Shown: piece after piece, positions 57,401-64,000 of the stretch
Position numbering within the stretch: position 1 is the stretch's first letter
How the letters are laid out: each line of letters starts with the position of its first letter
NCBI GenBank assembly: GCA_963513935.1
Contig: OY740774.1
Location: 87,376,385-87,440,384 of the forward strand
DNA length: 64,000 nucleotides
Direction: 5' to 3'
From: Aphrophora alni
Lineage: Eukaryota; Arthropoda; Insecta; Hemiptera; Aphrophoridae
Program-made: the position numbers and the translations under genes
Notes under the pieces: model-generated
Database searches by the model: none
Seen by the model: the letters and a program-made list of their open reading frames with translations, nothing else
Told to the model about the DNA's origin: nothing

Positions 57401-60400
57401 ATCAACAATTAAATTATTCTGTAATTTTAGGTTAGGCCTAACCTGTACTAATATAAATAATTTGTAACAATATTTGAAACAAAGTTTTGGCCTAATGTAG
57501 GCTATAACACATAAAACAGCTTAATACATCAGATTCATTAATTCGAGGGAATTTTAGGTTAGGTCTAGCCTAAATTAGTAAATATTATAATTACTAATAT
57601 GAATAATTTGGTAGTATTTAAAATAAAGGTTTAGTCAATAACGAATTAATCCCAAACCTAGAGGTAGCATGACATGTAAACATATCTGATACTGACAAAA
57701 AAATAAGTAACAAAGGCAGTTGTTGATTAGGAAAACCAGTTAGAATGTATTTAATGTATAATTAATTATTGTTATATTTTAAAATTATAATAATTGTATG
57801 TATTTTGTCATTTATTGTTGTATTGCATATGACCGCACAGGTTAATTATTAATGTAATTTATTTATAATAATTATTTTTCTTTCAACAGTAGTCTACACC
57901 CTACGTGAAATCTGCGAGTAGCCTATAGACAGTCGAAAAGAAAAAAATAAATGTTTTTCTTTTTATAAAGTTTCATCATGAATGAATGAATAAATATTTA
58001 TTGATAACAGTTTTTAAAATGTAACGTTGTTTTTATAAACCATTATTGTCAGTTAACATCACGTACAGAACCGCTAGCGCTATCTGTAACTTAAAACGTA
58101 CAACAATCAAGCCAGTGCCTATTGAATCTCTGTTTCAAAGTGTCAGAATTATTATGTAGATATGCATAGTGTAAAACTAATGTTTTCTGTTTTACTTTTC
58201 TAAAATATAAAATTAATACAGGTAAAGTTATGTGATGGATAAAAAAAAAATCAATTTCGAGTTTTTTACGGATATATCGGTTTCGAGGTGTCCTAAGTCT
58301 TAAAAGTGGTTCTGAAATGAAGTCTGTCTGTCGTATGTGCAGTGTTTTACACTCCAAACAAGTGGAGGGATTTTAATCGTATTTGGTATGTGGGTATATT
58401 TAGGCCATAGCCTAGCTACCTAGGGAAGTTTTTATCCATTTTTAAATTCAAAATTTTATAGTAGCTCTCAAAAACACTCTATTCTTAAAATTGCCTCTAA
58501 CTTATTTGATCAAATTTTGGTCATGTGTACCCTCTAAGGAGTCAACTTATTGATTATCATTTTTCTAAAAGCGCCAAAATATATTTGTGATTGGTGGTCT
58601 GAAAAATTGCACAGTGAGAAAACAGGAACTTTATTAAAACTATTTTTTCGATAATTCAAAATTATTGGGGATAACTGCCATAAAAAAGAAAAAATAGAAA
58701 ATAATTTTTTTTCAAAACCGTTTCTACCCATTTTGATAACATTTTCCTTAAGTGTAGTCTATAAAAATCTGAAGACTCTCCAAAAAAATAACGAGTTTTG
58801 AGTTATTTGTATAAAACCAAAAAATCGGCCATGGAGGTGATGCAAAATAATATTTTTTTTTTTTTAAATGAACTCTGTTCAAATTTTGGTGAAATGTGGA
58901 GATTAATGACCCAAACCTGTGTGTAAATTCTAAAAACAATATACGGTTTAGGATTAATGAGCAAAAAATACAAATTCGTCTTCACAGAGCTTTTTTTAAA
59001 GCTCTGTTTTAATCAATACAACTTACTCTGTGAATGTGTTTATTGCAAAAGCGAAACAAGTGTAACTATTTAAATATACAGTAAGGTAAGGAAAAACAAT
59101 TAAACAGTTCTATTGGAAAATTCCATAAAAAATCACATTTTGATAATTTTTGGAACATTCTGTATATGAAATTACATTTTTTTTTTTTACTTTTATTAAT
59201 TTATGTCCTAGATTTTCAATTGATTTGTTTTGAAATTATAATAATTTCTGTACTGTAATTAATAAATATGTAAGCTTATTTTTTACTTTTTAGAACACCC
59301 TGTATTGGATACGTAATTTTCAATATATATATTTTACTTACATCCTAATACCAAATAATAAATCATTATTCACTCAGCACTGCAGGGAACGTTTATTATT
59401 GTGTTTACAAAAATGTGAATTTTAAAATGCCATATCTCGATTGTTACCAAAGATAAATTAAAAATTCTTCTTAATTTTCTTAAATTGACCTATTAAAATA
59501 TGTAAAAGTAATAATCACGATTTGTTATAATGACTAATTATAAGCTAAATTTATTCAAAGTTTGATCATAATCATAGGAGTATATTTTGAGAAAATTATA
59601 ACTTTGAGTTTTGTTCTTATAGTAGATATATCCACCATTTCGAGTTATAGAAAAACGGGAAAAATCACTTAAAATATAGGGCCTAACCAAAATATGCCCA
59701 CAACCCAAATTTGATCAAAATCAGTCCAAGGGTTTCATTTCAACAGCACGAGACAGATTGTAGTATGATAGTATGATAAAATTATTAACTCTTTTTGTTT
59801 CTTCTTCAGGTAACCTTAAAACGAATAATTTTACGATTTATTTTAGTTTTTTCTAAGAGTTAAAAACAGATATTTAAAACTAAAACTACAATAAGAATTA
59901 ATTTAAATATGAAGATGAGGATCATATTTTAGCACCATTTATTTACACATAACTGATGATGGGCAATGCCTGAAACCAGTATTAAGAATAATATGTAACA
60001 TCTTTTATTGGAAAAAGTAATCATTGGATTAGGTGACGGGAAAATACATTCAAAATCGCATATTTTGTTCAAATAAGTTTAGTTGTAATTGAAATAAAAA
60101 TATAGCCTACTGCGAATCAGTTATTCTTTACATTTAACTTTAGGAAAAGAAATAATGATTTATTTTGTATAGAAATCCTAAGTAGAATTTATAAATACCA
60201 TATTTTTTAAATGCAGTTAAAGAAACTTTGTTACAATATTTGTGGAACGTGACATTTTGCAACGCTACGGAATTCATCCCTTGGGGAAAATGATATTTAA
60301 AATCGTCCTCTCCCTTTATCAAAGGGTGACTACGTATTAATCCAGATAAAATGACATTTTCTAAAGTACAAATGAAATTATAATTATTATTGGTTATGTA

Positions 60401-60514
60401 GGCTCTTGGGAACGTGTTGTCGTAGTCCTCTCTGGAATCAGTATAAAGCTACTAGGCGTCTACATGCTTAATATTTTTATTGAGATGAAGAGCAAAGGAA
60501 AGCTTAAAACAACG
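57401..60514. other. AT-rich intergenic DNA upstream of the TMTC promoter region
   Basis: Several GAACAYYCTGTAT-type words (59154, 59293) hint at old DNA-element tips. A hairpin-GAAAC motif lies at 59951-59983. GAGCTTTTTTTAAAGCTC (58987-59004) is a small perfect hairpin. Small frames at 58091-58985 and 60140-60322 show no domains. Confidence 0.45.
59948..59985 (+). other. Hairpin-GAAAC motif, hammerhead-core-like
   Basis: CTGATGATGGGCAATGCCTG followed by AAACCAGTATT contains a canonical CTGATGA word, a GGC/GCC hairpin and GAAAC. The flanks do not form a convincing stem I. It shares TGAAACCAGTATT with the minus-strand motif near 51490-51515, so the two belong to one repeat family. Confidence 0.35.
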
Positions 60515-60640
60515 CGCGGGCGCAATCTAGCCGTGGTGGGGGAAAGGAGCTGAGGTCATGTGACCCATCCGGCGAGCCAGCGCCAGCCAGACCGTTGTGA
60601 GTTTTGCAGTAGAAATGGCAACCGGGTCCCGGTTAACTCT
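60515..60640 (+). promoter_or_regulatory. Candidate promoter or non-coding first exon of the TMTC gene
   Basis: Within AT-rich DNA this patch is clearly richer in GC and CpG (for example ACGCGCGGGCGC near 60515). It holds an E-box (CATGTG, 60557-60562) and a palindrome AACCGGGTCCCGGTT (60620-60634), whose AACCGG/CCGGTT halves resemble Grainyhead-type sites. A donor-like GTGAGT begins at 60597. Paired with the acceptor at 61730-61731 it would give a 5'UTR intron of about 1.1 kb. The patch lies 1.1-1.3 kb upstream of the TMTC ATG on the same strand. No TATA box or mapped transcript supports it, so the call is an inference from composition and position. Confidence 0.4.
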
Positions 60641-61774
60641 AACATTATATTACTGAACGTTTTCCAAGGACGTGTACTCATCGTTTTTCGAAAGTGATAT
60701 ATATAATTCTACAATATGTTTATGTGCAAATCAATTGTATCGCAGTAGCGAAGTGTACACTGCAAGTATTGATTTTAAAACTATGCAAGGCGTTTGGGAG
60801 AGGACACAAAAATATTACTAGAATATGAAAACAGTGTTTATTGCAGTATTTGAAAAATCAATAAATTTAATTTAAAAAATGTCAGTTTTAATATTAAAAC
60901 ATTTAAACTAATATAATTATTCGCTGACATTAATATATTAACTATTAAACATGTTTGTTGATATTTTTTACAGTTACAGCTGTTAATATTAATTGTGTAA
61001 CGTAATAATGCAGGCAGTGGTTTTGTGTTTGTTTTGCTCCGAACGTAAATATTTACCTGTTTGTGTTGTGAAGTGAACAATTTAATGATATAATGAATTT
61101 TTGGAATTTCATACGGGGTAGTTTGAACAATCTTTCTAAAATTGAAGAAATATTTGGTAACATTTGTAATAACCGATTAGATTAATTACGGTGTAGCTAG
61201 AAAATATAAATAGCTAGATTACAAATTTATTTTTGTTAACATATTTTAACTCCATATATACAAATAATACCAAATTAATTCGTTTATTATATTAATTTAT
61301 CTATTGATAAAGTCTTTAATTTACAACCCATATCTTAAATTTTATAGCTTCATTATATTTTTTGGTTAGTTCTATACACAATTAGGCTGATTGATTAAAG
61401 TTAGGTACTCTAGCCTTCTACTTTGGAACCCAACTGTGATGTAGGCCATTTGCCTATAAATATTCTTAAAGTCACAAAATTTCGCAGTATTGTAATTAGG
61501 AACTATAGTGTCTAGTGTCAATACATAATTAAATCAAAACTATTTTAAAAGATGTCATTTAATCAAAGGTTTAATTAGCTTACAATTTTAACAAATTATA
61601 CTAGGCTCTGGGCTTGTGAATTTTTTTCTTCCTTGGTGTTATTGATATATGCCCTAAGAAGAATAAAATTTGTAGTATTGTCAAGTTGTATAGGCGTATG
61701 TACTGGCTAATGCTGTGCTTCTTATTTTTAGCTAAATTTTAAACAGTTCTTGTAAATTAATTACAAAAATAACA
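60641..61774 (+). other. Putative 5'UTR or first intron region of the TMTC gene
   Basis: AT-rich sequence between the CpG-richer patch and the start codon. If the donor at 60597 and the acceptor at 61730-61731 are used, almost all of this is intron and the last 43 bases are 5'UTR. The minus-strand frame at 60838-61080 is unsupported. Confidence 0.35.
61730..61731 (+). other. Candidate 3' splice acceptor upstream of the TMTC start codon
   Basis: A pyrimidine-rich run (GTGCTTCTTATTTTTAG) ends in AG 43 bases before the ATG. If the 5'UTR is split, as is common for such genes, this is the best acceptor in the 300 bases upstream. It is inferred from sequence only. An alternative AG lies at about 61744. 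Confidence 0.35.
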
Positions 61775-61960
61775 ATGGGTGCGCAACATATAATGTCACT
61801 AGTTGTGTTCACAACATGTGTTGTGTGTTACTATAATAGTTGTCAGTGTGGATTTGTGTTTGATGACATAAGTGCTATAAAAGAGAATCGGGATCTCAAA
61901 CCTCATACTCCACTAAAAAATGTTTTTCTGAATGACTTTTGGGGAACACCTATGCATAAG
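61775..61960 (+). CDS. First coding exon of a TMTC-family protein O-mannosyltransferase (partial gene)
   Basis: This 62-codon exon encodes the N terminus of a transmembrane and TPR-repeat containing (TMTC) protein. Known TMTC proteins are multi-pass ER enzymes that add O-mannose to cadherin-type domains in the lumen and carry C-terminal TPR repeats. Seen here: a hydrophobic segment at residues 6-20 (first membrane helix or signal anchor), then [15 protein letters not shown] at residues 27-41 and [10 protein letters not shown] at residues 53-62. Both match the conserved first luminal loop of the family. D30-D31 is the acidic pair expected near the active site of GT-C enzymes. The start has a good context (A at -3, G at +4) and no in-frame upstream extension is needed. 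The reading frame meets a consensus donor (AAG|GTAAGC) after codon 62, so the intron is phase 0. The longer open frame to 62029 reads into the intron. No second exon was found before 64000. Which paralogue (TMTC1-4) this is cannot be settled from 62 residues. Confidence 0.88.
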
Positions 61961-64000
61961 GTAAGCTTTTATGTATTATTAGGCTGTTATAAAACTAATA
62001 ATATGATATACATATTTATTGCTATATGAATTACCGTAAACAGATACCTTAACATAATAAGGCTAGGATTTCGTACTTTTAAATTGCTGATTTTAGATTG
62101 AAATAATTGATTTTCATACTTGAAAAGGGCCTTCCCAGTTTAAGGGTGATCCAATTGTTTAATAATGAGGTATGTAAAACACGATTTCATGTTATTTCTA
62201 TATTAAATCGCAACACAGTATCAACTGGATACTTACCGGATTTATTATTATTAACCTTCATAGTGTATCCTATAAAATAAAGATTTATGTTTTACAGAAT
62301 ACTAAAAATGTGTTGGTATATTTGTGAAAAGAATATAAAGCATAAGTTAAATATAATAATATAACCTTATTTTTAAGCTGTCAAATAGTTCAAATTTGTA
62401 ATACCTAGTGACTTCTTAATAGGTTTTAGACTATGGTTTTCATTAAATTATTACTCTAGGCCTAGCCTATATCTTTTACAAGCATCATTAAATTATAAAC
62501 TTTATATTTTTGAAAGAAAAACACAACATAAATAAATACTATAGGCCAACTCGGTCAATATAAGCTTACCTAACCTGTCAGAAATTCATTCATATATTTT
62601 GTTGTTGTCGGTAATAATGGTAATGTTTGATATTCAAAATTCGCATAAAGTAATCACTATTAACAAGTAGGCTACATATAGATTTTAATTCTTCTAATAT
62701 TTTGTTTATGTAAGCCTCTCTCTAAGCTCTTGTTTTTGTTGATTACGGTATGTCTGATGCAAGGTTTCGACTGACAATTTAGTACACACTACAATCCTCA
62801 TTGTGTAAAAATCAATTGGTGTTGCTGACTTTTCAAATTGCCATTACAAAACTCTAAGCCTACATTTTAGATTGGCGTAGTTTAACCTACCTATGAAACT
62901 TGTAGGCTACTAAAATAATTAGAAGATTTTTATTATTATGTTTACACCTTACAGTTATCACCTTCAGGAGGTTTTTAAACCAGTAGGCTATAGCAACCAA
63001 CCGGAGATTGTTGTAGTTATAGTAATCATACATATGTGTAGAGTTGTGATTAACTATTGAAAAGGGGCTGTGTAGCTATTACACTTTTAATGAATCATAC
63101 ATGTAATACATTAAGTTATTTAATTCTCTATATATAACCTTTAATTTATAAAATGATATTGAATGTAGCCTACCAATCCCAGCTTAACCTTTAGTAGGCC
63201 TAATGTTTTTGCAACTTCAAATCATACACTAAACATTATTGTAAAAAGAAATATACACGAGAGAGCCGCTGTAGTGTTCACTTAGCTGATAATATAACTA
63301 AGTTGTCATATTTTTTCTTCTCCTTCTAAACCATTTTCTTTTCAAATCAATAAAGCTAACATTAGGCCTATATTATTGGTGTCCTTAGATTTTCTTATGA
63401 GAAGTAAAACCTCTAGACGAGTACATAATAACTCGGTCTCTAAAAAATGATGGAGAATGGAAATATATAAAAATAATAATATCATTATGTTCTATATCCC
63501 ACAGCTTTTGTTGAAATTATTGAGACAAACCCTTCATCAATAATGTTTAGACTAGGCTACTTAATCCCATTAGAATAAAAATAATGAGATTATTTAGATT
63601 ACAATTTAGAGATATTCTGGCTGATATTTAAACTAAAGTAGGCCCTAGTATGATGATAACTATAACAAGTAATTTATACCTTATATTGAGCAATTCATTA
63701 CAGTATTTCGTTTCTAAGTAGGCTACTTTAAGATATCTTATTATATAGTCCTATATTTGAATTTTAGATATCTCTGGTTAAATGAAATGAAATTTTTATT
63801 ATATTTATGTATTTACTAAGCTTAACCCTAATTAAAAATAAATTAATACAATCTAAAGCTTAATCCTAAAATAACTTTAGTTTATGTTTGAATATCTCGG
63901 ATAGGTTAGGTTATAATAGATTATATTTATTTAAAATTAAATTACCATTGTGTAGGAAATCTTTTTAATACTAATATTTTTACATATTGATGTTATCTTA
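61961..64000 (+). other. First coding intron of the TMTC gene (3' end outside window)
   Basis: The intron begins with GTAAGC directly after the TMTC exon. The remaining 2 kb is AT-rich with scattered TAGGCCTA-like words. I see no open frame resembling the next conserved TMTC block, so the acceptor is probably beyond the window. No transposon could be recognised in it. Confidence 0.7.

Noticed and set aside
61961..62029. Extension of the TMTC frame to the stop at 62030
   Set aside because: The family resemblance ends exactly at the GTAAGC donor, and the following 23 codons do not continue the conserved luminal loop, so this is intron read-through.

Overview
The window is AT-rich, intron-scale eukaryotic DNA with no operons, no bacterial-style dense coding and almost no long open frames. 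The base composition, degenerate mariner-type transposases, short TTAGG-like runs and the one recognisable exon point to an arthropod, most likely an insect. A hemipteran is my guess from the general look of the repeats, at low confidence. No rRNA, CRISPR, phage or viral gene was recognised.

Only one host gene is supported. The first coding exon of a TMTC-family protein (ER O-mannosyltransferase with TPR repeats) lies at 61775-61960 on the + strand. It has a good start context, a first membrane segment, the family's acidic first luminal loop and a consensus splice donor. The remainder of the window (61961-64000) is its first coding intron, and the rest of the gene lies outside. A CpG- and GC-richer patch at 60515-60640 is the best candidate promoter or non-coding first exon.

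Everything from 1 to about 60.4 kb is repeat-rich intergenic DNA. Classifiable elements are: a decayed mariner/Tc1-like transposon with long terminal inverted repeats and a TA duplication (163-1840); a second mariner-type transposase pseudogene (about 9640-10560); a 611-bp PIF/Harbinger-type deletion derivative with a TTA duplication (49487-50097); a fragment with Helitron-ORF-like repeats (40667-40879, minus strand); a GC-rich inverted-repeat element (19180-19479); and a tRNA-like or SINE-head sequence (about 44816-44875).

Unclassified dispersed families make up much of the remainder. Family A (about 260 bp) has some 17 copies in both orientations, one nested in another repeat. Larger families occur as inverted pairs: 4375-5320 with 11455-12451, 21322-22805 with 52734-54290, 25225-26290 with 28620-29935, and 34545-34790 with 41270-41545. 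Local repeats include a 64-bp minisatellite (3170-3870), a 126-bp TC tract (43953-44078), a 24-bp tandem array of TGACGT-type motifs (46369-46457) and a 27-bp array (41113-41210).

The most unusual items are a perfect foldback at 35571-35806 (two identical 110-bp arms, 16-bp loop, flanked by a 14-bp direct repeat) and a recurring hairpin followed by GAAAC at several loci, which resembles a hammerhead-ribozyme core. Together they suggest small retroelement-derived insertions, possibly Penelope-like, but this is inference. Family boundaries were found by eye and are approximate unless stated otherwise.
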